The notes beneath the pieces were generated by a model. It was not told the DNA's origin. It made no database searches and was given only the letters and a program-made list of their open reading frames with translations. A stretch of 33,396 nt of DNA, from assembly GCF_036263595.1 (NCBI RefSeq), contig NZ_DATAGQ010000130.1, forward strand, positions 1 through 33,396. Direction: 5' to 3'. This document shows, one piece after another, positions 13,346 through 23,567 of this stretch. Source of the stretch: Geminicoccus sp036263595 (GTDB lineage: Bacteria; Pseudomonadota; Alphaproteobacteria; Geminicoccales; Geminicoccaceae). Position numbers and translations under genes: made by a program. How positions within the stretch are numbered: the stretch's first letter is position 1; the number at the start of each line of letters is the position of its first letter.

Positions 13346-14152
13346 ATGGAAGCGATCAGGATAGGAATCATCGGGTGTGCCGGCCGGATGGGCCGGCAGA
13401 ACATCGAGGCGGTCCTGTCGGCCGAGGGCCTGACGCTCGCGGGCGGCATCGAGCGGCCGGGCCATCCCGCGATCGGACAGGATCTGGGGATCCTGGCGGG
13501 CCATGAGGCCACCGGGCAGGTGGTGGCCGACGACCTGGAGGTGCTGGCGGGCGCGTCCGACGTGCTGATCGAGTTTTCATTGCCCGCGGTGACCCTGAAG
13601 CATGCCGAGACAATCGCCCGTCAAGGCAAGGGCCATGTGATCGGCACGACCGGCTTCTCCACCTCCGAAATGCAAGCCCTTGAGGCACTGGCAGCGCGTT
13701 GCCCGATCCTCTGGTCGGCGAACATGAGCCTGGGGGTCAACCTGCTGCTCGGCTTGGCTGAGCGCGTGGCGGCGGCGCTGGGCGACGACTGGGATGCCGA
13801 GATCCTGGAGATGCATCATCGCCACAAGGTCGATGCACCCTCGGGGACGGCGCTGGCACTTGGTCGTGCGGTGGCGGCAGGCCGGCAGGTGATCCTGGAC
13901 GACGTATCGGTCCGCTCGCGCGACGGGATCACCGGGGCCAGGGCCAGTGGCACGATCGGCTTTGCCACGCTGCGCGGCGGCGACGTGGTCGGCGAACATG
14001 TCGTGATGTTCGCCGGCGAGGCGGAGCGGATCGAGCTGGCGCATCGTGCGACCGACCGCAGGATCTTCGCACGCGGCGCCGTCCGCGCGGCCAGATGGCT
14101 GGCAGGGCGTCCCCCCGGCTTCTACCGCATGAGCGACGTGCTCGGCCTCTAG
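13346..14152 (+). CDS. dapB: 4-Hydroxy-tetrahydrodipicolinate reductase (DapB)
   Basis: A 268-residue NAD(P)H-dependent enzyme of the diaminopimelate/lysine pathway, needed for peptidoglycan. The Rossmann motif IGIIGCAGRMGR (6-17) starts the protein. The catalytic/binding signature EMHHRHKVDAPSGTA places H157, H158 and K161 as expected; TTGFS and SANMSLGVN are further family segments. ATG 13346 is chosen since GGGGG precedes it by about seven bases, while the in-frame ATG 13322 directly abuts AGGAGG. It stands alone between convergent neighbours; the DUF4332 gene ends 13 bases beyond. Confidence 0.95.
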   Translation: MEAIRIGIIGCAGRMGRQNIEAVLSAEGLTLAGGIERPGHPAIGQDLGILAGHEATGQVVADDLEVLAGASDVLIEFSLPAVTLKHAETIARQGKGHVIGTTGFSTSEMQALEALAARCPILWSANMSLGVNLLLGLAERVAAALGDDWDAEILEMHHRHKVDAPSGTALALGRAVAAGRQVILDDVSVRSRDGITGARASGTIGFATLRGGDVVGEHVVMFAGEAERIELAHRATDRRIFARGAVRAARWLAGRPPGFYRMSDVLGL

Positions 14153-14165
14153 CGGCTGCGCCCGG

Positions 14166-14666
14166 TTACAGCATGGCGGGCTGGTTCGCGGGGCACACCG
14201 CCGGGTTGACCGGCACCGCTTCGACCCGAGGCGGAAGCTGGCGTGCCTGCGAGATCCAATAGGCGACCTCGTCAGGCGTGGGTGAGCGCCGGGAGATGCG
14301 CTCCTGGCGATTGTACTCGCGCACCCGCGCATGCAGATCGATCGGATCCTGGGCCGCGAGGCTCGCCAGTGTGCTGACGCCAAGCTCCTCGAGGATCAGG
14401 CCGAATACCGCGCCGAGGCCATCCACCCTCGCGAGATCGGCGCGATGCACGATCGTCATGAGGTCTTCCTCGTCCATGCGGCCCTGCACCAGGAGTTGAC
14501 GTCGGCCGGCGAAGCTGCCGGCGGCGCGCAGCAACTGCTCGCAGGTCGTGATCCGGCGCGCCTTGAGGGCGACACGCAGCGCGGACGGAAAGCCCCTGAG
14601 CTTGCTGAGGGGGAGATCACCCGTTGATCGGGCATGTACAGGCGTTTCCGCCGGTTCTTGATTCAT
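14166..14666 (-). CDS. DUF4332 domain protein (166 aa)
   Basis: Contains a C-terminal DUF4332 region (about residues 85-150): ARVDGLGAVFGLILEELGVSTLASLAAQDPIDLHARV, followed by PTPDEVAYWISQARQLP. The domain is built of helix-hairpin-helix-like elements and often found with nucleic-acid-binding architecture; its role is not established. The N-terminal half contains a similar, degenerate unit (LRGFPSALRVALKARRITTCEQLLRAAGSF), suggesting an internal duplication. ATG 14666 is chosen; a start ten codons earlier is possible and the frame stays open further, but that sequence does not look coding. Confidence 0.8.
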   Translation of the reverse strand: MNQEPAETPVHARSTGDLPLSKLRGFPSALRVALKARRITTCEQLLRAAGSFAGRRQLLVQGRMDEEDLMTIVHRADLARVDGLGAVFGLILEELGVSTLASLAAQDPIDLHARVREYNRQERISRRSPTPDEVAYWISQARQLPPRVEAVPVNPAVCPANQPAML

Positions 14667-15001
14667 TGCCGCATCGTCCGTCACGCGACAGGCCATGTAA
14701 TCGGCACATGCCGACCAGCCAGCCGTACACCCATAACGCGAACATCGCTGGATGATGTCGGAGCAGTAATGGAAGCGTCGGCAATCGGTCCATGTTCCTG
14801 AACGTCGCACCCCTAAGAAGGCGCTCAAGTCTTGGGCGCACCCGGCAAGAGTAGTGTCAGGAGCAATCCGCGCGAAGCGGTTGCAAGGGCGACGATCTTC
14901 CGGAAGGACCGGAAAATCCGGAGACGGTAGTGCTCCACCGGCTTTCGAGTACAAGGCAGAGTACGGCAGTGAAGGCCCTCACTGCTGGTATCGGCCAATG
15001 G
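14667..15001. other. Intergenic interval with short inverted repeats
   Basis: No convincing gene. It holds an inverted repeat TTCCGG/CCGGAA (14898-14914) and a hairpin at 14966-14985 that may end the DUF2244 transcript. The minus-strand frame extending the DUF4332 gene upstream through this part is Cys/Arg-rich and unlike protein. Confidence 0.5.
14966..14985 (-). terminator. Possible weak terminator after the DUF2244 gene
   Basis: A perfect 7-bp stem GCAGTGA/TCACTGC with a six-base loop lies 16 bp past the DUF2244 stop. No T-run follows, so termination is uncertain. Confidence 0.35.
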
Positions 15002-15493
15002 CTAGAGGGGCTCCAACTTCTTGGTCTCGCTCACGGCATCTCGCAGGGCGCGTGCGAGATCGGCCCGCTCCCGCGGCGTGAGAAAGGCTCCGATCCGCAC
15101 ATTTGTGGTGTGATCGCGGACATGGACGAGGCTCGTCAAACGCAGGGGCTGGTCCAACTCGACGCGGGTGAAGTAGGGCAGGAGCTGCCATTCGCGCGCC
15201 CGACCTTGCGGGTCGACGCGTCGGATCGTCAGGCGATGCCGATCGAGCCGCACCGCTTCAAAGGAGCGGGCACGACGCCGCACGATCCAGAACGCCAGCC
15301 ACAGCAAGAGGACATCGACGCCGACAAAGCCTACGACCGGCCAGGCGCCTGCAAGATATGTGGCCGTGCCGATGACCGCGGACAGAGCGGCAAAGGTGCC
15401 GATCACGATGGTGAACCCGCGCTGCGAGAGCGGAGGATTGGGATAGATCACGGCGTCGAACAACAGTTCCGCGGTGGCGGAAGCCTCGCTCAT
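15002..15493 (-). CDS. DUF2244 family membrane protein (163 aa)
   Basis: A DUF2244 protein typical of alphaproteobacteria. The opening FDAVIYPNPPLSQRGF is the family signature, followed by two membrane helices (FTIVIGTFAALSAVIGTATYLAG and WPVVGFVGVDVLLLWLAFWIV) and a cytoplasmic strand-rich domain (LTIRRVDPQGRAREWQLLPYFTRVEL). ATG 15493 is preferred because GAGG is correctly spaced upstream; ATG 15508 lacks a ribosome binding site. The family is linked to no proven function. It diverges from nth. Confidence 0.88.
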   Translation of the reverse strand: MSEASATAELLFDAVIYPNPPLSQRGFTIVIGTFAALSAVIGTATYLAGAWPVVGFVGVDVLLLWLAFWIVRRRARSFEAVRLDRHRLTIRRVDPQGRAREWQLLPYFTRVELDQPLRLTSLVHVRDHTTNVRIGAFLTPRERADLARALRDAVSETKKLEPL

Positions 15494-15567
15494 TTCCACC
15501 TCGCTCATCGGGTAGCTCGGAATATATGACGCCCCGGCAGCAGGAACAGCCTTGGCGGATATGGCGC

Positions 15568-16275
15568 ATGGACGTGCAGATGGCCCCGGACGAGGTCGAA
15601 GCAATCTTCTCGGCCCTGGCGCACGCAGATCCGGCGCCCAAGACGGAACTCGCCTATACCGATCCGTTCACGCTCCTGGTCTCGGTGGTGCTCTCGGCCC
15701 AGTCGACCGATGTCGGCGTCAACAAGGCGACCAGGGGCCTGTTCGCCGCGGCTCCCGATGCGGCAAGCATGGCGGCGATGAGCGAGGAGCAGGTCGGCTC
15801 GTTCATCCGGAGCCTCGGCCTTTGGCGCAACAAGGCGAAGAATGTCGTGGCGCTCTCGAAGATCCTGCTGGAGCGGCATGGCGGCGAGGTGCCCCATGAC
15901 CGGGCGGCCCTGGAGGCGCTTCCGGGGGTGGGACGCAAGACGGCGAACGTCGTCCTGAACGTCGCGTTCGGCGAGGGCACGATCGCCGTCGACACGCATA
16001 TCTTCCGCGTCGCCAATCGCACGGGCCTGGCGCCTGGCAAGACCGTCGACAAGGTCGAGCAGGGCCTCCTGGCCGTGGTTCCCGAACGGTATCTCGGAGG
16101 GGCGCACCACTGGCTGATCCTGCACGGCCGCTATGTCTGCAAGGCGCGCCGCCCCGAATGCTGGCGCTGTGCGATCGCGAGATGGTGCCGCTTCCCCGAC
16201 AAGGCGCTCTACTCGAAGCGCCCGACCGGACCGGACGGCGTCAGCAGCGCCGACGACAGCCTGCGGTCGGCATAG
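15568..16275 (+). CDS. nth: Endonuclease III (DNA glycosylase/AP lyase)
   Basis: A base-excision repair enzyme removing oxidised pyrimidines. The helix-hairpin-helix LPGVGRKTANVV holds the catalytic Lys (K124 here) and VDTHIFRV the catalytic Asp (D142). The [4Fe-4S] loop reads C-x6-C-x2-C-x5-C (CKARRPECWRCAIARWC). From ATG 15580 the Lys and Asp would be numbered 120 and 138 exactly as in E. coli; ATG 15568 and 15526 are other candidates. The C-terminus runs about 25 residues beyond the last cluster cysteine and overlaps the convergent sulfatase gene by 67 bp. Confidence 0.93.
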   Translation: MDVQMAPDEVEAIFSALAHADPAPKTELAYTDPFTLLVSVVLSAQSTDVGVNKATRGLFAAAPDAASMAAMSEEQVGSFIRSLGLWRNKAKNVVALSKILLERHGGEVPHDRAALEALPGVGRKTANVVLNVAFGEGTIAVDTHIFRVANRTGLAPGKTVDKVEQGLLAVVPERYLGGAHHWLILHGRYVCKARRPECWRCAIARWCRFPDKALYSKRPTGPDGVSSADDSLRSA

Positions 16276-17693
16276 CGCATCCGCCAGGACAGCATGCTGC
16301 CGGCGAGGTCTGCACGGGTCAGGGCGTAGCTTGGATTGGTCGACAGATCAGACAGCCAGGCAGGATCGCGGGCGTGGTCGAACAGCAGCGGCGGAAGGCC
16401 CGAGAACTGGACGAGCGCATGGTGGCCGTCAAAGATCGTCGCCAGGCCACAGGCATGGTCGTCGAGGCCCAGTGCCGTGCGATGCCAGCCGGTCTCGAGG
16501 TCGCCGACATCGTGCTCGTAGTGGACAGCGTCGCGCCAGCGCCCGGGTTGCTCCCCCTTGAGGAACGGCGTGAGCGCATGGCCGTCACACTGGAGCAGGA
16601 CCGGCAGCCCGGCGGCTTCGAGGAAGGTTGGCATCAGGTCGACATGTTCAGTGAAGCGTTCGACCCTCAGTTCCCTGGCGCCACGAGGATGACGGATGAT
16701 CAGCGGCACGTGGAAGGCCTGCGGAAAGAAGCCGGACTTGCCGATCATCCAGTGATCGCCGGCCATTTCTCCATGATCGGCCGTGAACACGATCAGCGTG
16801 TCGTCGAGCTGGTCCGTGCGCGCGAGATGATCGACCAGTCGCCCGACATGGTGGTCCACCTCCTCGATCAGGCCGCCATAGACCTGGCGTAGCGCGGTGA
16901 GACGCGAACCTTCCAGATCGGCAGATCCGGCGAAATGTTCCTTGAACCAGCTGCCCAGCGGCCGTTGCAGGTGGGCGGCCAGCCAGGGATGCAACTCGCC
17001 TTCGCGCTGGATGGTCGGCTGACGCAGGAGCGGCGGCAGGTCGCGCGGGTCGACGGACGCGTTCCACGGCGCTGCGGCGACGAAGGGCGGGTGCGGCTTG
17101 ATGTAGGACAGGTGCAGGAAGAAGGGGTGCGGCCGGCGGCGGTCCAGGTAGGCGATCGCCTGGTCGGTGAGGAAGGCGGTCTCGCTGTCCTCGGCACCGA
17201 ACATGGCAGGCGCACCCAGTTCGCCCGCATAGACGTCCTCGATCTGCAGGTTGCCATAGCCCCGGCCGCGCAGATGGGCGAGCCAGGGTGCTGCAGCTTC
17301 CAGCATCAGGCAGATCGGCCGGTAGCCCGGCGCCACGCCTTCGTAGCTGAGCAGGCGCGGGTCGGTGGCGGCCACGCCGCGCGGATCGATGCTCGTGTCG
17401 GTATAGCCGAACAGGACCGGATCTAGCCCTGCTTTCCTCAGCTCCTGCGCCAGGGTGGTGTGGCGGGCATCCAGCGGCGTTCCGTTGCGGATCGAACGGT
17501 GATTGAAGCCATACATGCCGGTGTGGAGGGAAGCCCGCGAGGGACCGCAAGGCGTCATGTTCGAGAAGTGCCGGGCGAACAACACGCCATCGTCGGCCAG
17601 CCGGTCGAGGCTGGGCGTTTTCACGGCGGGGTGGCCGACCTTCGACAGACAGTCACCGCGCCACTGGTCGGCGGTGATGAAAAGCACGTTCAC
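16209..17693 (-). CDS. Sulfatase / phosphonate monoester hydrolase family protein
   Basis: A 494-residue alkaline-phosphatase-superfamily hydrolase. It starts VNVLFITADQWRGD, giving the first metal aspartate, and carries the formylglycine motif C-x-P-S-R as CGPSR at 49-53. VFTADHGEMAGDH and IGKSGFFPQAFHVPLIIRHP complete the active site. NGTPLDARHTTLAQELRKAGLDPVLFGY resembles phosphonate monoester hydrolases and their sulfatase relatives more than arylsulfatases. No signal peptide is seen, so it is probably cytoplasmic. GTG 17693 follows GGAGGG. It diverges from the alpha-glucoside operon, suggesting a role with a modified sugar; substrate unknown. Activation needs a formylglycine-generating enzyme, absent here. 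Confidence 0.87.
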   Translation of the reverse strand: MNVLFITADQWRGDCLSKVGHPAVKTPSLDRLADDGVLFARHFSNMTPCGPSRASLHTGMYGFNHRSIRNGTPLDARHTTLAQELRKAGLDPVLFGYTDTSIDPRGVAATDPRLLSYEGVAPGYRPICLMLEAAAPWLAHLRGRGYGNLQIEDVYAGELGAPAMFGAEDSETAFLTDQAIAYLDRRRPHPFFLHLSYIKPHPPFVAAAPWNASVDPRDLPPLLRQPTIQREGELHPWLAAHLQRPLGSWFKEHFAGSADLEGSRLTALRQVYGGLIEEVDHHVGRLVDHLARTDQLDDTLIVFTADHGEMAGDHWMIGKSGFFPQAFHVPLIIRHPRGARELRVERFTEHVDLMPTFLEAAGLPVLLQCDGHALTPFLKGEQPGRWRDAVHYEHDVGDLETGWHRTALGLDDHACGLATIFDGHHALVQFSGLPPLLFDHARDPAWLSDLSTNPSYALTRADLAGSMLSWRMRYADRRLSSALLTPSGPVGRFE

Positions 17694-17799
17694 TTGGGGC
17701 ACCCTCCGGATGGCGACGCGATCGTGCCCTTGCAGTTCGCCCTGGACAATCGGGCATGTCCGACACCAGTTTTCCTGTAAACTATACGCCAGGGAGACG
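17694..17799. promoter_or_regulatory. Divergent regulatory interval, sulfatase and sugar operon
   Basis: This 106-bp interval must hold promoters for both directions. An AT-rich stretch TGTAAACTATAC (17776-17787) may include a -10 element and a TGTAAAC half site of the kind bound by LacI-family regulators, but no full palindrome is present. The assignment is tentative. Confidence 0.3.
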
Positions 17800-19068
17800 A
17801 TGACGATGCTCAAGTTGGCGATGCTGACGGCGGCTGTCGGACTGCTGTCCACAGGTGCGGCGAACGCCGTGACGATCTCGATTTCCTGTGGGGCGGTGGG
17901 TGCCGAACTGGAGTTCTGCCGGGACGGCGCGCAGGCCTGGGCGAAACAGACCGGCAACGAGGTCGAGATCGTCTCGACGCCGAATTCGGCGACCGAGCGC
18001 CTGGCCCTCTACCAGCAGCTGTTGGCGGCGGGGTCCGGCGACGTGGACGTCTTCCAGATCGACGTGGTCTGGCCGGGCCTGCTCGCAAACCATTTCCTCG
18101 ATCTCTCCGGCGACTTCTCGGCCGACGAGATCGGCGCCCACTTCAAGCCGATCATCGAGAACAACACGATCGATGGCCAGCTGGTGGCCATGCCCTGGTT
18201 CACCGACGCCGGCATGCTCTACTACCGGACCGACCTTTTGGAAAAGCATGGGGCCCAGCCGCCCAAGACCTGGGTCGAACTCTCGCAAACGGCCCAGAAG
18301 ATCCAGGACGCCGAGCGCGCGGCCGGCAACGACAAGATGTGGGGCTATGTGTATCAGGCGAAAGCCTATGAGGGCTTGACCTGCAACGGGCTGGAATGGG
18401 TCGACAGCTTCGGTGGCGGCCAGATCGTCGATGCCGACGGCAAGATCACGATCGACAACGATCAAGCGGTCGCCGCCCTGGCCTGGGCCGCATCGACGGT
18501 AGGCACCATCGCACCGGAAGGCGTGCTGAACTACACCGAGGAAGAAGCGCGCGGTGTCTGGCAGGCCGGCAACGCCGTGTTCATGCGCAATTGGCCCTAT
18601 GCCTGGAGCCTTGGTCAGGCCGAAGACAGTCCGATCAAGGACAAGATCGGCGTCGTCGCCCTGCCTGCCGGTGAGGGGGGCAAGTCGACCGGCGCGCTGG
18701 GCGGTTGGCAGCTGGCCGTCAGCAAGTATTCCGAGAACCCGAAGGAGGCGGTCGATCTGGTCCGCTACCTGACGTCGCCGACCGAGCAGAAGCGGCGGGC
18801 CGTCGAGGGAGCCTATAATCCGACGATCGCTTCCCTGTACAAGGATGAAGATGTAGTTGAGTCCGCGCCGTTCATGGGTGCGCTCTACGAGACCTTCACC
18901 AACGCGGTGGCGCGGCCTTCCCGTGTCACCGGGGGCAAATACAACCAGGTCAGCGCCGAGTTCTTCAACACGACCCACCAGGTCCTGAGCAAGCAGGCCC
19001 AGCCGGCGGACGCCCTTGCGGCCCTGGCGCAGAAGCTGGACCGGCTGAGCCGCGGCGGCCGCTGGTAA
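17800..19068 (+). CDS. ABC transporter sugar-binding protein (ThuE-like, trehalose/maltose type)
   Basis: A 422-residue periplasmic solute-binding protein (SBP_bac_1 family). Signal peptide MTMLKLAMLTAAVGLLSTGAANA, cut after ANA at about residue 23. The mature start, ISISCGAVGAELEFC, and TPNSATERLALYQQLLAAGSGDVDVFQIDVVWPG resemble trehalose/maltose-binding proteins of the ThuE kind. The central GMLYYRTDLLEKHG and the RNWPYAWSL segments are typical sugar-binding cleft parts. ATG 17800 follows AGGGAG; ATG 17806 is possible. First gene of the operon with two permeases, a hydrolase and an ATPase. Substrate specificity is inferred. Confidence 0.88.
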   Translation: MTMLKLAMLTAAVGLLSTGAANAVTISISCGAVGAELEFCRDGAQAWAKQTGNEVEIVSTPNSATERLALYQQLLAAGSGDVDVFQIDVVWPGLLANHFLDLSGDFSADEIGAHFKPIIENNTIDGQLVAMPWFTDAGMLYYRTDLLEKHGAQPPKTWVELSQTAQKIQDAERAAGNDKMWGYVYQAKAYEGLTCNGLEWVDSFGGGQIVDADGKITIDNDQAVAALAWAASTVGTIAPEGVLNYTEEEARGVWQAGNAVFMRNWPYAWSLGQAEDSPIKDKIGVVALPAGEGGKSTGALGGWQLAVSKYSENPKEAVDLVRYLTSPTEQKRRAVEGAYNPTIASLYKDEDVVESAPFMGALYETFTNAVARPSRVTGGKYNQVSAEFFNTTHQVLSKQAQPADALAALAQKLDRLSRGGRW

Positions 19069-19128
19069 CAGGCAGGCGGGAGTGCCCGCTCCCGCCCCTT
19101 TTCGACCCGTGCGACAAGGACCAGGGCG

Positions 19129-20031
19129 ATGACGACCGCCTCCCGGTTGACCCGATCGCGCACCCGCTCCGCCTGGATGTTCCTGGCGCCCATGCTGGTG
19201 GTGCTCCTGCTCGTGGCGGCCTGGCCACTTGCGCGCACCATCTGGTTCTCGTTCACCGACGCCAACCTGTCTGACATGGCCGCGGCCGAGTTCATCGGCC
19301 TGGCCAATTTCGAGTACCTGCTGACCGACCCGGACTGGTGGCAGTCGGTGAGGAACACTCTGTTCTTCACCGTGGTCTCGGTATCGATCGAGACGATCCT
19401 GGGCCTCGGTATCGCGCTCGCCCTGAACATGCACATGCCCGGGCGTGGCATTCTGCGTACCGCCGTGCTGATCCCCTGGGCGATCCCGACCATCGTCTCG
19501 GCCCAGATGTGGGCATGGATGATGAACGACGTATTCGGCGTCCTGAACGAGCTTCTGATCCTTGTGGGCTTCATCGACCAGGGCATCGCCTGGACCGCCA
19601 ACCCCAGCACTGCGCTCTGGGCGGTGATCATGGTGGACGTCTGGAAGACCACGCCGTTTATGGCGCTCCTGATCCTGGCCGGCCTGCAGATGCTCCCCTC
19701 GGAGTGCTACGAGGCGGCCAAGGTCGACGGCGTGCATCCGGTGGAGGTGTTCTGGAAGGTCACGCTGCCCCTTTTGATGCCGGCCCTGCTGGTCGCCGTG
19801 ATCTTCCGGCTGCTCGACGCGCTCCGGATCTTCGACGCGATCTACGTGCTCACGGGCAACAACCAGGCGACCATGTCGATGTCGGTCTATGCCCGCCAGC
19901 AGCTGGTCGACTTCCAGGATGTGGGCTTCGGCTCGGCCGCCTCCACGCTCCTGTTCCTGACGATCGCGATCTTCACGACCGTCTACCTGACGCTGGCCAG
20001 GGTCGGCAGCAGCGAGGGAGACCGTGCATGA
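19129..20031 (+). CDS. ABC sugar permease, MalF/ThuF type
   Basis: A 300-residue inner-membrane permease with six predicted helices, starting with MFLAPMLVVLLLVAAWPLARTIWFSFTD. The EAA loop that docks the ATPase reads EAAKVDGVHPVEVFWKVTLPLL. It forms the channel with the next permease. The stop overlaps the next start as ATGA (20028-20031), indicating coupled translation. The gap after the binding-protein gene is 60 bp. Confidence 0.92.
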   Translation: MTTASRLTRSRTRSAWMFLAPMLVVLLLVAAWPLARTIWFSFTDANLSDMAAAEFIGLANFEYLLTDPDWWQSVRNTLFFTVVSVSIETILGLGIALALNMHMPGRGILRTAVLIPWAIPTIVSAQMWAWMMNDVFGVLNELLILVGFIDQGIAWTANPSTALWAVIMVDVWKTTPFMALLILAGLQMLPSECYEAAKVDGVHPVEVFWKVTLPLLMPALLVAVIFRLLDALRIFDAIYVLTGNNQATMSMSVYARQQLVDFQDVGFGSAASTLLFLTIAIFTTVYLTLARVGSSEGDRA

Positions 20032-20864
20032 GCCGCGCCACCCGCCGCCTGCTGGGGCGGATCGGTTTCTACCTCCTGATGGCCGTGATCGTGCTCTACG
20101 CGGTCTTCCCCTTCTACTGGGCGATCGTCAGCTCGTTGAAACCGGGCTCGGAGATGTTCCGGGTCGACTTCTTCCCGCCGCCGAACCTCGTCAACTACCG
20201 GGCCATCTTCACCGAGCAGCCCTTCTACCTCAACATCCTGAACTCGCTGATCGTCGCGATCTCGGTGGTGCTGCTCTCCCTGGCCCTCGGCCTGCTCGCC
20301 GCCTTCGCGCTTGGCCGGATCCGCTTCCGGGGCCGCTCGATCCTGCTGTTCACCATCCTGGGCGTCTCCATGTTCCCCCAGGTCGCCGTGCTTTCCGGCA
20401 TGTTCGAGCTGATCCGCTGGCTGGGCCTCTACAACCGCCTGCCTGCCCTGATCCTGTCCTACATGATCTTTACCCTGCCGTTCACCGTCTGGGTGCTGAC
20501 CACCTTCATCCGCGCCCTGCCGAAGGAACTGGAGGAAGCCGCGATCGTGGATGGCGCCAAGCCGCTCACCATCGTCACCAAGGTCTTCCTGCCCCTCCTG
20601 TCGCCGGCCCTGATCACCACCGGGCTGCTCGCCTTCATCGCTGCCTGGAACGAGTTCCTCTTCGCGCTGACCTTCACGCTCTCGGGCGAGCAGCGCACGG
20701 TCCCGGTCGCGATCGCGCTGATCTCCGGCGCGTCGGCCTATGAGCTGCCATGGGGCAATATCATGGCGGCAAGCGTCGTGGTCACGCTGCCACTGATCGT
20801 GCTGGTGCTGTTCTTCCAGCGCCGCATCGTGTCCGGCCTGACGGCCGGTGCCGTGAAGGGCTGA
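20028..20864 (+). CDS. ABC sugar permease, MalG/ThuG type
   Basis: A 278-residue inner-membrane permease of the MalG type. It opens with a helix (IGFYLLMAVIVLYAVFPFYWAIVSSLK) followed by the periplasmic PPNLVNYRAIF segment, and carries the EAA loop EEAAIVDGAKPLTIVTKVFLPLL. Late helices include AFIAAWNEFLFALTF, a family hallmark. It partners the permease encoded upstream, with which its start overlaps by four bases. The GH13 hydrolase starts two bases after its stop. Confidence 0.93.
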   Translation: MSRATRRLLGRIGFYLLMAVIVLYAVFPFYWAIVSSLKPGSEMFRVDFFPPPNLVNYRAIFTEQPFYLNILNSLIVAISVVLLSLALGLLAAFALGRIRFRGRSILLFTILGVSMFPQVAVLSGMFELIRWLGLYNRLPALILSYMIFTLPFTVWVLTTFIRALPKELEEAAIVDGAKPLTIVTKVFLPLLSPALITTGLLAFIAAWNEFLFALTFTLSGEQRTVPVAIALISGASAYELPWGNIMAASVVVTLPLIVLVLFFQRRIVSGLTAGAVKG

Positions 20865-20866
20865 CC

Positions 20867-22527
20867 ATGTTCGAGGCGACCACCCACGAAACGCCCAAGG
20901 TCGGCACGCGCGAGGACCGCTGGTGGCAGGGTGCGGTCATCTACCAGATCTATCCGCGCAGCTTCCTGGACACGAACGGCGACGGGGTGGGGGACCTGCC
21001 GGGAATCGAGCGGCGCCTGGATCATGTCGCCGAGCTTGGTGCCGATGCCGTGTGGATCTCGCCCTTCATGCGCTCGCCCATGAAGGACTACGGCTACGAC
21101 GTCGCCGACTATTGCGATGTCGACCCGCTGTTCGGCACGATGTCGGACTTCGACCGGGTGCGGGAGAAGGCGCATGCGCTGGGCCTGAAGCTCCTCATCG
21201 ACCTCGTGTTCAGCCACACGAGCGACCGCCATCCCTGGTTCGCCGAAAGCCGGGCATCCAGGGACGATCCGAAGGCGGACTGGTATGTCTGGGCGGACGC
21301 AAGGCCGGACGGCTCGCCCCCCAACAACTGGCTCTCGCATTTCGGCGGGTCGGCCTGGACCTGGGATCCGCGCCGGCGGCAGTACTATCTCCACAACTTC
21401 CTGGTCGAGCAGCCGCAGCTGAACCTGTGGAGCGACGAGGTGCTGGCCGCCGTGCTGGACGTCGCCCGCTTCTGGCTCGATCGGGGCGTCGACGGCTTCC
21501 GGCTGGATGCGATCGACGTCGCGATCCATGATCGACATCTGCGCGACAACCCGCCCCGCCCGCAGGGGCTGCTCCATTTGGGCGGGCCGCCGGCCACGCC
21601 GTTCTCGATGCAGGTCCAGCTCTACAACAAGGCCCGGCCCGAGCTTTCCGACCGCGTGCTGAAGCCGCTCTGGCAGCTTACCGACGAGTACCATGCCCGC
21701 ATGCTGCTGGGCGAACTGGGGTCGGACATCGGCCTGCAGCGCGCCGCCGAGCATTCCGCCGGCGGTGGCCTGGATATCGCCTACACCTTCGACATCCTTC
21801 AGCCCAACCCGACGGCCCGCGTCATCCGCGAGATCCTGGAGCGCGCCGAGAACGCGATCGGCGGGGGCTGGATGTGCTGGTCCCTGTCGAACCACGACGT
21901 GGTCCGCGCCGTCACCCGCTTCGCCCGTGGCCAGCCGCCGACCGAAGCGTTGCGCCGGTTGATCCCGGTCATGCTGTGCTGCCTGCGCGGTACCGTCTGC
22001 CTGTACCAGGGCGACGAACTGGGCCTGGAAGAGGCGGACCTGGCGTTCGAGGATCTGCACGACCCGTTCGGGATCACCTTCTGGCCGGCCTTCAAGGGCC
22101 GCGACGGCTGCCGCACGCCGATGCCCTGGCGAGGTGACGGCCCGACTGGTGGCTTCACCGAGAGCCGGCCATGGCTGCCGCTGCCGGCGAGCCATCTGGA
22201 GCGGGCCGTCGACCGGCAGGCGGCCGATCCTGGCTCGGTGCTCAACCACACCAGGGCGTTCCTGCACTGGCGCAGGACGCAGCCCGCCCTGGTCACCGGC
22301 AGCAAGCATTTCCTGGACGTCGGCCATGACGACGTCGTGGCGCTGGAACGGACTGAAGGCGGCACCCGGCTCCTGACCCTGTTCAACCTGGCGGCCGAAC
22401 CGGTCGACCTGCGACTGCCCTACGCCGTCGAGGATTCCGGTTGTCCCTGCCAGCCCGATCAGCCGACCGGCGACACGATCCGGTTGGGTGGACATGGCTT
22501 TGCGATCCTGCGGGCGAGGGGGGTCTG

Positions 22528-22528
<1 letters not shown>
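20867..22528 (+). CDS. Alpha-glucosidase, GH13 (AglA-like)
   Basis: A 553-residue cytoplasmic exo-alpha-glucosidase with a GH13 barrel. WWQGAVIYQIYPRSFLDTNGDGVGDL opens the fold. Region I is DLVFSHTSD, with the Ser before His characteristic of proteobacterial AglA/GH13_23-type enzymes. The nucleophile is D214 in GFRLDAID, the acid/base E283 in LLGELGSD and the stabiliser D344 in SNHDVVR. No signal peptide, so it should hydrolyse alpha-glucosides after uptake. AAGGG precedes ATG 20867. Its stop overlaps the ATPase start (TGATG). Transglycosylation is possible in this subfamily. Confidence 0.93.
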
Positions 22529-23559
<1,031 letters not shown>

Positions 23560-23567
23560 GCTTGGCC

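Noticed and set aside
14667..14954. Upstream extension of the DUF4332 gene
   Set aside because: Open in frame but Cys/Arg/Tyr-rich without family resemblance; ATG 14666 gives the family-like protein.
17782..19737. Long minus-strand frame (651 codons) opposite the binding protein and permease
   Set aside because: Antisense shadow of clear ABC transporter genes in high-GC DNA; His/Gln/Gly/Arg-rich composition.
20738..22495. Long minus-strand frame opposite the GH13 gene
   Set aside because: Antisense shadow; the plus strand carries all GH13 catalytic residues.
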